From Candidatus Neomicrothrix sp. UBA7388 (GTDB taxonomy: Bacteria; Actinomycetota; Acidimicrobiia; Acidimicrobiales; Poriferisodalaceae): a stretch of DNA of 18,040 nucleotides. The position numbers were made by a program, and so were the translations under genes. Shown here in pieces: positions 1-8,135 of the stretch; within the stretch, counting starts at the first letter, position 1, and every line of letters starts with the position of its first letter. The notes under the pieces are model-generated. The model was not told the origin of the DNA, searched no databases, and was given only the letters and a program-made list of their open reading frames with translations. The stretch spans positions 5,593-23,632 of the forward strand of contig DKNM01000144.1 in NCBI GenBank assembly GCA_002470695.1. Reading direction: 5' to 3'.

Positions 1-110
1 TCGGTTTCGATAGAAGTTTGAGCTTCACCACTTTCGACATGGAATGTCATGCCGAGATACCCGACAATCAGGGCGCACCAAAGACGATATGCCCACGAGA
101 CCTTCGTCAT
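1..110 (-). CDS. Exported protein, N-terminal fragment (cut by left window edge)
   Basis: On the minus strand an ATG at 110-108 opens a frame that stays open for 36 codons to the window edge. The peptide begins MTKVSWAYRLWCALIVGYLG and continues to residues GEAQTSIET. This is a basic N-terminus, a hydrophobic core at about residues 9-22 and a small-residue region near GEA that could be a signal peptidase site, so the protein is probably exported. The start lies 2 bp after the TAG stop of the thioredoxin/NHL gene (TAG-CC-ATG), which suggests translational coupling and a shared extracytoplasmic role. I see no clear Shine-Dalgarno before the ATG, as expected for a coupled gene. The mature domain is outside the window, so no function can be given. 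Confidence 0.6.
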   Translation of the reverse strand, partial: MTKVSWAYRLWCALIVGYLGMTFHVESGEAQTSIET

Positions 111-112
111 GG

Positions 113-2206
113 CTAATCGCCGAGAGTTTCGAAACTAAGGTCAAGTTCTTCGGATGATGGCAATCTATGAGCGAGGGTTACCGTCCGAACGCCGGCGTCG
201 CTGACCGTAAACGGTTGAACATAGTGAAAGTGACGCAGAAGGCAGAAGGTTGCATCGACCGCTGGGCAATAAAAGACAGTCGCATCTACTTCGAGACTGA
301 GCTCATCTTCTTCGTGGATAAACAGCTCAAAATCTTGGGGAATCTCCGGTCCCTGCGCCTGATAGCTGCTTGCACCAACGACGCTGGACTCTCCGCTATT
401 CCTAAACTTGACATCCATAACAAAGGTGCCTTCCTCGTTAAATTTATAGCCGGGAGGGACTTCAAGATCTACCGTCAAGTCAACTTGACCTGGAGCGACA
501 GCTATCTGGGGAAATATTACTTTCTCATCGGCTGCGGTTCGGTGGACTAATGGCACCAGATGTTGATTCGATAAGACCAAAGTACTTAGTGTTCTTGTCC
601 TGGTATCTAAGGTTCGAACTTGATGATTGTTAGTGTCAGCTATATAAAGTGTCGCACCTACGGCGCTTAGGCCGCTGGGTTCTGCGAGTTGAGAAGACTC
701 GCCGTAGCCATCAGAAAGGCCTGGGATACCGTTGCCTGCAACTCCTTTCGAGGCACCATTTTCAGGGTCAATTGACTTGATGCGATGGTTGTAGGTATCT
801 GCTACATAGAGCTCATCGTTGAGCACCTCAATCCCCACAGCATGCTGCAGTCGTGTGAGTTCTTGGCGACCTGTTTCGTCGCCCCAGACAAAGAGACCTT
901 CACCAATTAGCGTTTCGAGTTGCTCGTCTCCATCAAGGTTGACCGACCGAACTGCGCTCGCTTCGGGGTCGGTAAACCACAGCACATTATTCAGTACCGC
1001 TAAACCCGAAGGCTGCGAAAGAGTCGCCGAGAGGCGAAATCCGTCGTCAAGACCTTCAGCCCCTGTGCCGGCAAAGACGTCGAGCCAAGTAGCAGATTCA
1101 CCATCACCCGAGAGCTCAAGAACCCAAATTTGATGACGGCCCGCCCCTGCCACAAATAGCTGTTGGCCAACTCGCTCAACGTCCCACGGAGAAGTGATCG
1201 CAGTTTCGAGCGGCAATCCGGAGTCAACGCGAAAGGTTGGCTCCCCAATGCCTGCCAAGGTGCGCACAGTTCGCTGGACAAGGTCTACGACTCTTATCGC
1301 ATGATTACCTCGGTCCGCAACGTATAGGTATCTACCGTTTTCGGAGAGCACCATGCCTTGCGGCTCTCGAAAGCGAGCGTCTTCCCACACCCCATCAACT
1401 AAGCCCGGAGTTCCACTGCCTATAGCGTCGACTATCTGACCCTCCAGCGTGCTTATCACCAGTCGGTGGTGCCCTGAGTCCGCTACGAAAAGGCGGTCGC
1501 TGGGACCGTCAGCAAGTAGTTTGCCGGGAAAACTCAGAACTGTCGGAATCGGGTCACGTTCTACGAGGATTTTGTCGACTGGCGCCACATTAATTAGTCC
1601 AGCGGTTCCATATTCGCGACTCATTTGTTCGATCACGGGCTGAAAGAGTGAATAAATGCCCTCGCCTGCGTGACTTCCAACCACTCGGCCCAGCGGGTCA
1701 ATCAAAACCAACGTCGGCCAAGCCTTAACCCGATAGGCCCGTCTCAAATATTCATAGTCGTCGTTCACCACAGGGTGTTCGACGCCTAATCGAAGCACCG
1801 CTTGTCGCACTGCGTCAGTCGTACGCTCATGGTCAAACTTGGCCCAGTGCACACCTACAACAGCTAACGAGTCAGGAAATTCCTGCTCCAATCGGTGCAG
1901 ATCCGGAAGAACATGCAAGCAATTAATGCACCCTTGCGTCCAGAAGTCCAAAAGGACGATTTTGCCTCGAAGGTCGGAAGCTATGGAAATAGGGCGTTCG
2001 ACGTTGAACCAGTCAAGGCCATTGGGAATGTCGGGCGCCGCTACTTCTCCCTCGTACCTGAAATCGTTCGCTTTCGGCAGTAAGTCTTCTTTGCCTTCGC
2101 TGACATCAGCCGGTGCTGCAGTAGATCGTTCTTCGGAGGGGCTACAGCTCAGCGCTAGGCAAAGTGCGACTAAAGCGACTGCCTTCAATCTTTGAAAGAA
2201 CTTCAC
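113..2206 (-). CDS. Lipoprotein with thioredoxin-like, NHL-repeat and DsbD-N-like domains
   Basis: This is probably an extracytoplasmic thiol-redox protein of 697 aa, resembling NHLRC2-type thioredoxin/NHL proteins. Residues 1-21 form a signal sequence with a lipobox-like LALSC (Cys21), so it is likely anchored outside the membrane. Residues 55-200 are a TlpA/AhpC-type thioredoxin fold with the redox pair C93-I-N-C96 and the cis-proline motif AWPT (Pro164). Residues 225-550 hold NHL beta-propeller blades, seen as repeated LYVADxxNHxI motifs near 239, 294, 350, 466 and 520. Residues 565-690 form a beta-rich C-terminal part with VPPGYKFN and a Cys pair (C647, C655), resembling the N-terminal domain of DsbD. 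Translation starts at GTG (2206-2204), 35 bp after the CoA-binding gene. The substrate is unknown; maturation of secreted or cytochrome-type proteins is possible but unproven. Confidence 0.85.
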   Translation of the reverse strand: MKFFQRLKAVALVALCLALSCSPSEERSTAAPADVSEGKEDLLPKANDFRYEGEVAAPDIPNGLDWFNVERPISIASDLRGKIVLLDFWTQGCINCLHVLPDLHRLEQEFPDSLAVVGVHWAKFDHERTTDAVRQAVLRLGVEHPVVNDDYEYLRRAYRVKAWPTLVLIDPLGRVVGSHAGEGIYSLFQPVIEQMSREYGTAGLINVAPVDKILVERDPIPTVLSFPGKLLADGPSDRLFVADSGHHRLVISTLEGQIVDAIGSGTPGLVDGVWEDARFREPQGMVLSENGRYLYVADRGNHAIRVVDLVQRTVRTLAGIGEPTFRVDSGLPLETAITSPWDVERVGQQLFVAGAGRHQIWVLELSGDGESATWLDVFAGTGAEGLDDGFRLSATLSQPSGLAVLNNVLWFTDPEASAVRSVNLDGDEQLETLIGEGLFVWGDETGRQELTRLQHAVGIEVLNDELYVADTYNHRIKSIDPENGASKGVAGNGIPGLSDGYGESSQLAEPSGLSAVGATLYIADTNNHQVRTLDTRTRTLSTLVLSNQHLVPLVHRTAADEKVIFPQIAVAPGQVDLTVDLEVPPGYKFNEEGTFVMDVKFRNSGESSVVGASSYQAQGPEIPQDFELFIHEEDELSLEVDATVFYCPAVDATFCLLRHFHYVQPFTVSDAGVRTVTLAHRLPSSEELDLSFETLGD

Positions 2207-2241
2207 TTAAGTAGTGTGCCTGCGTAAAGGGTTACTTCGGG

Positions 2242-2742
2242 CTAGCGATTTATCCGAGAGTCAATCACTCCGGTATCAAAGCCTGCCAGGTGGAGGCCAC
2301 CGTGAAATCTTGCATGTTCGATTTTTAGACACCTGTCCATCACTACATCAAGTCCGGATTGCGTAGCAATAGATGCCGCCTCAACGCTCCAAAGACCTAG
2401 TTGCACCCATAAAGATTTTGCGCCAACGGCTACCGCTTGTTGGGCGACCTCAGGCAAATCTTCTGACCGTCTAAAGACATCGACCATATCCGGGCTCTCT
2501 GGCAACTCTTCCAGGGAGGCATAGCAACGTTGGCCAAGGATTTCGTCCACCGCAGGGTTTACAAAATAAATTTGAAATTTTGCGCTTGAGCTCATCAGAT
2601 AAGTAGCGACGAAATTACTTGGACGCGCCTGGTTTTTTGAGACTCCTACCATTGCAATTGAGCTGGTTCGTTCTAACAGACGAAGCCGTTGGGTCGCTGA
2701 CGGCTCAGTCCAACCAGGCACCTCTTCGTGAGTGACTGTCAT
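2242..2742 (-). CDS. CoA-binding domain protein (YccU-like)
   Basis: This is a 166-aa single-domain Rossmann protein of the CoA_binding_2 (YccU) family. The N-terminal strand and loop read IAMVGVSKNQARPSNFVATY. They are followed by the family's VNP segment, the LGQRCYASLEELP turn and the VDVFRRSEDLPEVA block, then LWVQLGLW and VMDRCLKIEH. Members bind CoA in vitro, but their role is not settled. An in-frame ATG at 2781 would add 13 residues. I prefer the ATG at 2742-2740 because it overlaps the metY stop as ATGA, a standard coupling junction, and the extra residues lie entirely inside metY. Pairing with an O-acetylhomoserine sulfhydrylase suggests a link to methionine or acyl-CoA status, as inference. 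The Cys in MDRCLKIEH is the usual conserved position. Confidence 0.85.
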   Translation of the reverse strand: MTVTHEEVPGWTEPSATQRLRLLERTSSIAMVGVSKNQARPSNFVATYLMSSSAKFQIYFVNPAVDEILGQRCYASLEELPESPDMVDVFRRSEDLPEVAQQAVAVGAKSLWVQLGLWSVEAASIATQSGLDVVMDRCLKIEHARFHGGLHLAGFDTGVIDSRINR

Positions 2743-4028
2743 ACCCGGCTCGCTTTCTCTAACGCCTGGTCTAAATCCCAAATAATGTCATCAAGGTCTT
2801 CTAAACCCACGGAAATTCTGACCATATCTTGGCTAACTCCCCCACTAGCCAAGGCATCATCAGACAACTGTTGATGCGTGGTGGATGCTGGGTGAATCAC
2901 AAGTGTGCGGGCATCACCAACGTTCGCAAGGTGGCTAATAACCTGGAGTGACTCAATAAACGTTGCTCCGGCAGACCTACCGCCCTTGACACCAAAGGTA
3001 AACACAGCTCCGGGGCCTTTGGATAAATACTTGCTCGCTAGGTCAAAGTAGGGAGAATCGTTCAAGCCTGCGTAGCTGACCCAACTCACGGCTTGGTGTT
3101 GCTGTAGATAGTTAGCTACAGCGAGAGCGTTGGCCACGTGCTCGTCCATTCGAAAGGGAAGAGTTTCGATTCCTTGCAGCAAAAGGAAGGCGTTGATTGG
3201 AGACATCGCAGCACCGATGTCTCGGAGTTGCTCTGCTCTCAACTTGGTACAAAACGCGTATTCGCCGAAATTTTCCCAAAAGTTGAGGCCATTGTAGCTA
3301 TCTACCGGCTCGGTCATATCGGGGAAACGACCTCCACCCCAATCGAATTGCCCTGAGTCAGTAACAACCCCTCCAATTGAGTTGCCGTGACCACCAATGA
3401 ATTTAGTAGCGGAGTGAAGAACGATGTCCGCACCGAAGCTGAGCGGTTGACATAAGTAAGGAGTGGCGAACGTTCCGTCTACAACTAATGGCAATCCGTG
3501 AGCGGCGGCCACATCAGCGATTGCTTCCAAATCAGGAATCGATCCTGATGGGTTACCAACTATCTCGGTGTACAAAAATTTCGTGTCGTTATCAATAGCC
3601 ACCGCATATGCGTCAGGGTCATCTCCATTTACAAAACGTGCGGTTATGCCGAACCGACCCAAAGTGACGTCAAACAAAGTGTGCGTTCCACCGTACAGCG
3701 CAGAGGAGGTCACAAAATTGTCGCCGCTTCTGGCCAACGCAGCTGCTGTCAAGAACTCCGCCGACATGCCCGAAGCAGTGGCCACTGAGCCTATTCCCCC
3801 TTCGAGGCTCGCCATTCTCTCTTCGAAAGCATTTATGGTCGGGTTAGAGATCCTGGAGTAAATCGTTCCGTACTTCTGGAGCGCGAACTTGTCAGCAGCA
3901 TCCGCTGTATCTTCAAAAACAAAGCTCGTGGATTGATAGATCGGCACAGCACGAGCCCCTGTCACGGGATCTGGGCGGCCTCCAGCGTGCAAAGCTCTAG
4001 TTCTAAATCCCCAATTTCGATCACTCAC
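2739..4028 (-). CDS. metY: O-acetylhomoserine sulfhydrylase (Cys/Met metabolism PLP enzyme)
   Basis: This 429-aa cytoplasmic PLP enzyme would join O-acetylhomoserine with sulfide (giving homocysteine) or methanethiol (giving methionine). The fold-type-I features are clear: THALHAGG-like start (RALHAGGRPDP), Y57-SRISNPT for phosphate binding, ASGMSA at 85-90, VVDGTFATPY with the PLP-ring Asp184, and SATKFIGGHG with the Schiff-base lysine K209. The length and the extended C-terminus (VGDARTLVIHPASTTHQQL) match MetY rather than the shorter MetB/MetC proteins, though the family is hard to separate without alignment. GTG at 4028-4026 is the start; no ATG fits. The gene is 22 bp after the DUF6457 gene and overlaps the CoA-binding gene by 4 bp. 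A TAGAAT box just upstream may give it its own leaderless transcript. Confidence 0.93.
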   Translation of the reverse strand: MSDRNWGFRTRALHAGGRPDPVTGARAVPIYQSTSFVFEDTADAADKFALQKYGTIYSRISNPTINAFEERMASLEGGIGSVATASGMSAEFLTAAALARSGDNFVTSSALYGGTHTLFDVTLGRFGITARFVNGDDPDAYAVAIDNDTKFLYTEIVGNPSGSIPDLEAIADVAAAHGLPLVVDGTFATPYLCQPLSFGADIVLHSATKFIGGHGNSIGGVVTDSGQFDWGGGRFPDMTEPVDSYNGLNFWENFGEYAFCTKLRAEQLRDIGAAMSPINAFLLLQGIETLPFRMDEHVANALAVANYLQQHQAVSWVSYAGLNDSPYFDLASKYLSKGPGAVFTFGVKGGRSAGATFIESLQVISHLANVGDARTLVIHPASTTHQQLSDDALASGGVSQDMVRISVGLEDLDDIIWDLDQALEKASRV

Positions 4029-4035
4029 ATAAGCA

Positions 4036-4041
4036 ATTCTA
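4036..4041 (-). promoter_or_regulatory. Possible -10 box of a leaderless metY transcript
   Basis: On the minus strand TAGAAT lies 7 nt before the metY GTG. This spacing would place the transcription start at or next to the start codon, as in actinobacterial leaderless genes. The gap between the DUF6457 gene and metY contains no Shine-Dalgarno. No good -35 box is seen 17 nt upstream, so this is a weak call resting on position and TAnnnT match alone. Confidence 0.3.
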
Positions 4042-4050
4042 GGTAATGCA

Positions 4051-4287
4051 TCAAGTATTGCGTCTGTTCTCGTACTTTTCGACGATTGCTAGCGCCTGAT
4101 CTGGAGGGAGCTCGGCAACTCCAATCATCCAGCAAGCTATCGGAGCAGCAATTCGTTCCGAGCTGTGTGCTGCTATCCCCGCAAGATTTAAGAGATCTTC
4201 GATTTCAGATGCCGTGGGAGCGGGAAGCCCAAGTTCTCCCGCAAGGCCTTCGAGCCATTCATGTGCCGTCGGGGTCGTATCAGCCAT
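4051..4287 (-). CDS. DUF6457 family protein
   Basis: This is a 78-aa soluble, mostly helical, acidic protein. The pattern of an EWLEGLAGELGLP start, a helix ending in DLLNLAGIAAHSSER, then AAPIACWMIGVA matches DUF6457. From memory this is an actinobacterial domain often fused to, or next to, the molybdenum cofactor guanylyltransferase MobA. The gene starts at ATG 4287-4285, 6 bp after the molybdoenzyme stop codon, and is followed 22 bp later by metY. The position directly behind a molybdopterin enzyme suggests a helper role in cofactor insertion or enzyme maturation. That is inference: the domain has no known biochemical function and no catalytic motif is visible. The family assignment rests on motif memory, so moderate confidence. 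Confidence 0.7.
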   Translation of the reverse strand: MADTTPTAHEWLEGLAGELGLPAPTASEIEDLLNLAGIAAHSSERIAAPIACWMIGVAELPPDQALAIVEKYENRRNT

Positions 4288-4293
4288 ATGTCC

Positions 4294-6591
4294 TCACTGT
4301 TGCCGGGTAACAAATTCAGGAGGATCATACGCTTCGACTCGCGGAATTACGCCCTCAAAACGCTCAACTTCAACTAAGCACGTGTGAGAAGAAGGCCCCT
4401 GAGCCAACTGCGAGGTTCCCTTATCGAAAGTAAGAACATTAGGATTACCGGCTCGACACATTCCGTTTGAGTCTGGGTCATACCAAGCTCCGGTTGAGAG
4501 TTGAACTACCTCATGCATCAACGCATTGTCCAGGACAGCCCCAGCTAGACAGCTACCTCGGTCATTAAACAGTCGAACCACATCGCCATCGACGATGCCT
4601 CTCGCCTCTGCTGCATCTGGGTGAATCCTTACGGGCTCTCTTCCAGCTACTTTGGAACCAGTGCTTGGCTGCGTGTGGTCGTATTGACTATGCAAACGAA
4701 CCGACGGCTGGTTCGATATCAGATGTAAAGGCCAGCGATCCGAACCAGCTCCCCCGAGCCTTTCATAGGGTTCAAGCCATGCGGGGTGGGGTGGACAGTC
4801 TTCATACTCAAATGCCGCTATTTGCTCCGACCAGAGTTCGATCTTGCCACTCGGCGTTCCGAGAGGATTTTTCCGCGGATCAAAGCGGAACTCCTCAAGA
4901 AACACTTGCTCATTGACCCCCATATCGCTCATTTCCGGGTACCGGAGATACCCAGCTTCCAGAAAGTCTTCAAATTTTGGTGCCCAGTCATTTTCGACTC
5001 GGAAGAGGTCATAGAGAACCTTCACCCACTCGTCAGCAGTTCGCCCTTCGGTAAATTTCTCCCTTAGTTCAAAGCGCTCTGCCACCTTTGCCAATATCTC
5101 GTAATCGTCAAGAGCTTCACCTGGAGGGTCAACCGCCCGAGCATGCGAGATGAGTAAATTTTCGGCGCCGCCAATGTCATTCCGCTCGATAGGAATTGTC
5201 GTTGGAAACACAATGTCGGCTCGCCGAGCAGTAGGCGTCCAAAAAGGCTCCTGGACGATAATGGTTTGAGGTCGCTGCCATGCCGACTCTAGCTGGCTTA
5301 AGTTTTGATGGTGATGGAAAGGGTTTCCGCCGGCCCACCAAACCATCTTGATGTCGGGGAATTCACCTGTCTCGCCGTTGCAGTTAAAGGTTTCGCCGGG
5401 TTGGTCTATCAATTCTCGAAAGCGAGAGACCGAAATTACTGGCGAGTTAGAGGGCCGAGGGGGAATCGGTATCCCTGGAACTCTCTTTCTCACTTGCCCC
5501 GCGCCTACGTTGCCTTGCGCCCCGAAGGGAAAAGCAATTCCACCGCCTGGACGCCCGATTTGACCAAGCGCACAGGCTAAGGCTGTCGCAGCCCAGTAGC
5601 TCTGTTCCCCATGATCGGCGCGCTGAACAGAAAGCCCTAGATTGATGAGAGTCCGTCGTCGAGACATTTCTATGGCCAAGTTTTCGATAACCAACGCGTC
5701 GATTCCAGTTATCGATGAGGCCCATGACGCAGATTTCGGAACTCCATCTGACTCACCGGTCACGTATCGAGAGAAGCGATCCCAGCCGTGCACATACTTT
5801 TCGACAAATTCTTGATCGACGCTTTCATTCGTTATGAGGACGTAAATACACGCAAGCATTAGAGCGACGTCAGTTCCCGGCTTTATAGGTTGCCAACGCG
5901 ATTGAATGCCTAAATCGATGTCGTCACGCAAGGGACCAATATTTAAGAATTCGGTTCCATTCTGGGCAGCGCTTTTCATCCAGTCTTCCGTGTGGTGTGT
6001 CCCTTGGCCGCCGTAGGTAACTTCGGTATTCGACCGACGCAACCCGCCAAATGAAACAAACAAATCAGTGTGCTTTTCTATGACTGACCAACTGGTTCCG
6101 CGCCCGATAGCGGAGTGGTACCGCATCCCTAAGAAGTACGGGACAATAGCTTCAGCTGCTGATGAAGAGTATGTGCCCCAGACATCGGTGTAGCCGCCAC
6201 ACATCCTGAGGAGTCGAAACAAAAGCGCGCTCGGCGCATGCACCCGACCCGAAGAGCCCCAACCGTAAGAACCTGCAAACAACGCATCGGGACCGAAAGA
6301 CCCGTAAATTCGTTTCAGTTCTCCTGAAGCAAGATTCACGGCTTCGTCCCATGTCACCTCAACAAAGGGTTCTCTACCTCTTTGGTCGGTCCGTTCGCCT
6401 GGGCCCTGCTCTAGCCAAGACCTCCTTACCGACGGCTTCAGCACTCTCAACTCGGAGCGATGCAAATACGCTTGCCCGATACCAGATGGATTCGGGTCGA
6501 GCTCGTGCCCATGGACAGCCACAACCTCGTTATTTTCACTTTCGATCAGATACGGTCCGAAGTGAGTTCCCAACGACGTAATTTTACCCAT
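4294..6591 (-). CDS. Molybdopterin-dependent S/N-oxide reductase, BisC/DorA type
   Basis: This 765-aa enzyme belongs to the serine-ligated DMSO-reductase group (biotin sulfoxide, TMAO and DMSO reductases), which carry bis-MGD molybdenum and reduce S- or N-oxides. The signature SYGWGSSGR at 108-116 carries the active-site Tyr109 and Trp111 equivalents of DMSO reductase, and GTYSSSAAE follows with Ser142 as the predicted Mo ligand. The N-terminus begins directly with TSLGTHFGPY and has no [4Fe-4S] cysteine motif and no twin-arginine signal, so it is predicted to be cytoplasmic, like BisC. Other family marks are WAGGNPFHHHQ, EPFWTPTARRADIVFPTT and the C-terminal pterin-binding HLISNQPSVRLHSQ. 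It starts at ATG, 3 bp after the LLM gene. No membrane or cytochrome partner is nearby, so the electron donor is unknown. The exact oxide reduced cannot be read from sequence. Confidence 0.9.
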   Translation of the reverse strand: MGKITSLGTHFGPYLIESENNEVVAVHGHELDPNPSGIGQAYLHRSELRVLKPSVRRSWLEQGPGERTDQRGREPFVEVTWDEAVNLASGELKRIYGSFGPDALFAGSYGWGSSGRVHAPSALLFRLLRMCGGYTDVWGTYSSSAAEAIVPYFLGMRYHSAIGRGTSWSVIEKHTDLFVSFGGLRRSNTEVTYGGQGTHHTEDWMKSAAQNGTEFLNIGPLRDDIDLGIQSRWQPIKPGTDVALMLACIYVLITNESVDQEFVEKYVHGWDRFSRYVTGESDGVPKSASWASSITGIDALVIENLAIEMSRRRTLINLGLSVQRADHGEQSYWAATALACALGQIGRPGGGIAFPFGAQGNVGAGQVRKRVPGIPIPPRPSNSPVISVSRFRELIDQPGETFNCNGETGEFPDIKMVWWAGGNPFHHHQNLSQLESAWQRPQTIIVQEPFWTPTARRADIVFPTTIPIERNDIGGAENLLISHARAVDPPGEALDDYEILAKVAERFELREKFTEGRTADEWVKVLYDLFRVENDWAPKFEDFLEAGYLRYPEMSDMGVNEQVFLEEFRFDPRKNPLGTPSGKIELWSEQIAAFEYEDCPPHPAWLEPYERLGGAGSDRWPLHLISNQPSVRLHSQYDHTQPSTGSKVAGREPVRIHPDAAEARGIVDGDVVRLFNDRGSCLAGAVLDNALMHEVVQLSTGAWYDPDSNGMCRAGNPNVLTFDKGTSQLAQGPSSHTCLVEVERFEGVIPRVEAYDPPEFVTRQQ

Positions 6592-6594
6592 GGC

Positions 6595-7620
6595 CTAATT
6601 CACCGCAGTGGCGTGTTCCATCGCCGGACTTGGATTCAAACCAAACTCTTCAGCGATCAGCTCCAAACTTGTCATCCGGTCTCGGAGTCCGTAACTAGAG
6701 CAATGAAGAAAAAGTTCACTTGCGCCGGTTTGCTCGCGCAGTTCCATCAGACCCTCTACGACTTCTTCCGCTGTCCCGTTAATAGCGTTACTTGGCATGG
6801 CTTTGGCTCGCTCCCATTCCGGGTGAGTCAGAGCTTCGCTCGGTGAGACAAGCGCCCAGAAGCGACCAGTTCTCATACCATATTTTCTCAAGCGGCTGGG
6901 CGCTGCTAGTTTTTCCGCCTCCTCGTGTGCTTCGGCGGCCATAACAGATGCGGAAACGATCGTGTATGGCTCAGACAGTATCGGCGATGGACGGAAAGCT
7001 TCTCGGTACAAGTTCACCGCGTCAAGAGTGCCACCAGTGTCAAAGTGGTTCGCAAAAGTAAAGGGCAGACCCAACACCCCGGCTAACTGCGCGCTGAAGC
7101 CGCTGGACCCTAAGAGAATCACCGCCGGAGAAGAGGTAGCAACGGGGGTGGCAGAGAACTTGTTCCATAATCCGCTGTCAGTGCGAACGTCGCCCAACAG
7201 GCCCATTACGTCTATGAGGTCGCGGGGAAAGTCGTCAGCGGTCAACGCAGCCGCAGAACCTCTGATTACGGCCATGGTTTGGCGATCGCTGCCTGGCGCT
7301 CGTCCAATTCCGAGATCGATTCTGCCGGGATGCAAAGCTTCTAAAAGGGCAAACTGCTCAGCGATCACAAGCGGAGCATGATTGGGCAACATCACGCCTC
7401 CGGAACCGACCTTGATGCTTTGAGTCGAAGCTGCAACATGGGCCATCAAAACCGCCGGTGAAGTACTCGCGACGGTATGCATATTGTGGTGTTCCGCAAC
7501 CCAAAATCTTGAGTATCCAAGCTCTTCCGCCAGTTGGGCTAACTGAGTCGCTTCAGACAAAGCTTGCGCGCTTGTGGCATCACTAGCCACGGTCGCTAGA
7601 TCAAGTACAGAAAGCGGCAT
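6595..7620 (-). CDS. LLM-class flavin-dependent oxidoreductase (group 1, MsnO8-like)
   Basis: This TIM-barrel flavoenzyme of the bacterial-luciferase superfamily is about 341 aa. Diagnostic stretches are LSVLDL at the N-terminus, WVAEHHNM at 40-47, GSGGVMLPNHAPL at 72-84 and PGRIDLGIGRAPG at 98-110, which place it in luciferase-family group 1 (MsnO8-like). Such enzymes use reduced FMN (or F420 in some relatives) and oxygen; substrates of this group are mostly unknown. A GTG at 7629 could start it three codons earlier. I prefer ATG 7620 because it gives the usual MxLSVLDL beginning and has GTGGAA just upstream. It lies 20 bp after the CinA-like gene and 3 bp before the molybdoenzyme. It is not in the NtaA/DmoA-type subfamily where DMS monooxygenase lies, so a sulfur substrate is unsupported by sequence. 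Confidence 0.9.
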   Translation of the reverse strand: MPLSVLDLATVASDATSAQALSEATQLAQLAEELGYSRFWVAEHHNMHTVASTSPAVLMAHVAASTQSIKVGSGGVMLPNHAPLVIAEQFALLEALHPGRIDLGIGRAPGSDRQTMAVIRGSAAALTADDFPRDLIDVMGLLGDVRTDSGLWNKFSATPVATSSPAVILLGSSGFSAQLAGVLGLPFTFANHFDTGGTLDAVNLYREAFRPSPILSEPYTIVSASVMAAEAHEEAEKLAAPSRLRKYGMRTGRFWALVSPSEALTHPEWERAKAMPSNAINGTAEEVVEGLMELREQTGASELFLHCSSYGLRDRMTSLELIAEEFGLNPSPAMEHATAVN

Positions 7621-7640
7621 CAATTCCACAGAATGGCAAT

Positions 7641-8135
7641 CTACGCCCTAATTGAGCGAAGCGCGAGCTCTAGGGCAGCTATTGCAAATTCAAGCATGTT
7701 GAGCGATCGTTCACTGACTCCAGTATTCAGAGAAAAGGAAGCTTCGTCGCGACCGCTGCAAGCCACCCAGCAGCTTCCCGGAGGATCACCATACGGGTTA
7801 CTTGATGGACCTGTTGCTCCGGTCTCCCCCAAGCCCCAGTCGGCTCCGTAAATAGATTTGGCCCTCCGTGCCTGCTCGAAAGCAAATGCCTCAGTGGCTC
7901 CGCGCAGGCCTTTGGGGAGGGGATCATTTTGCGCTAGGAGTGCTCTACCGGCACTTGTATAGACAACCATTCCACCCAAATAGAAGTCACTGGCGCCCGG
8001 TACTGCCACCAAAGACGCGTTGACCAACCCTCCCGCCGCTGACTCGGACACAGCAATGGATTCCTCACAAATCCTTAACTCTTCAGCCACCTCACTTGCT
8101 ACGTCAACTAAATCTCCGAAGCTTAAATTCCTCAT
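7641..8135 (-). CDS. CinA C-terminal domain family protein (PncC-like)
   Basis: This 164-aa protein is a standalone CinA-C domain. Members of the family deamidate nicotinamide mononucleotide to nicotinate mononucleotide in NAD recycling. The core is visible as VSESAAGGLVNASLVAVPGA (29-48), FYLGGMVVYT (51-60) and GETGATGPSSNPYGDPPG (103-120), matching the family's ESxTGGL, GGxVxYxN and TGIAGPxGGTxxKPVG blocks. The usual Cys/Ser-Thr of ESCTGG and the GGT of the second block are changed (ESAAGG; SSNPYGDP), so activity may differ from canonical PncC. The ATG overlaps the CoA-transferase stop as ATGA, suggesting coupled translation. Cytoplasmic; no signal or membrane segment. Confidence 0.85.
   Translation of the reverse strand: MRNLSFGDLVDVASEVAEELRICEESIAVSESAAGGLVNASLVAVPGASDFYLGGMVVYTSAGRALLAQNDPLPKGLRGATEAFAFEQARRAKSIYGADWGLGETGATGPSSNPYGDPPGSCWVACSGRDEASFSLNTGVSERSLNMLEFAIAALELALRSIRA

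Noticed and set aside
167..550. 127-codon plus-strand open frame inside the thioredoxin/NHL gene
   Set aside because: It has no recognisable domain, and the opposite strand encodes the C-terminal domain with conserved Cys pair.
2743..2781. Upstream ATG adding 13 residues to the CoA-binding protein
   Set aside because: These residues lie inside metY and do not match the family N-terminus; the ATGA overlap at 2742 is the better start.
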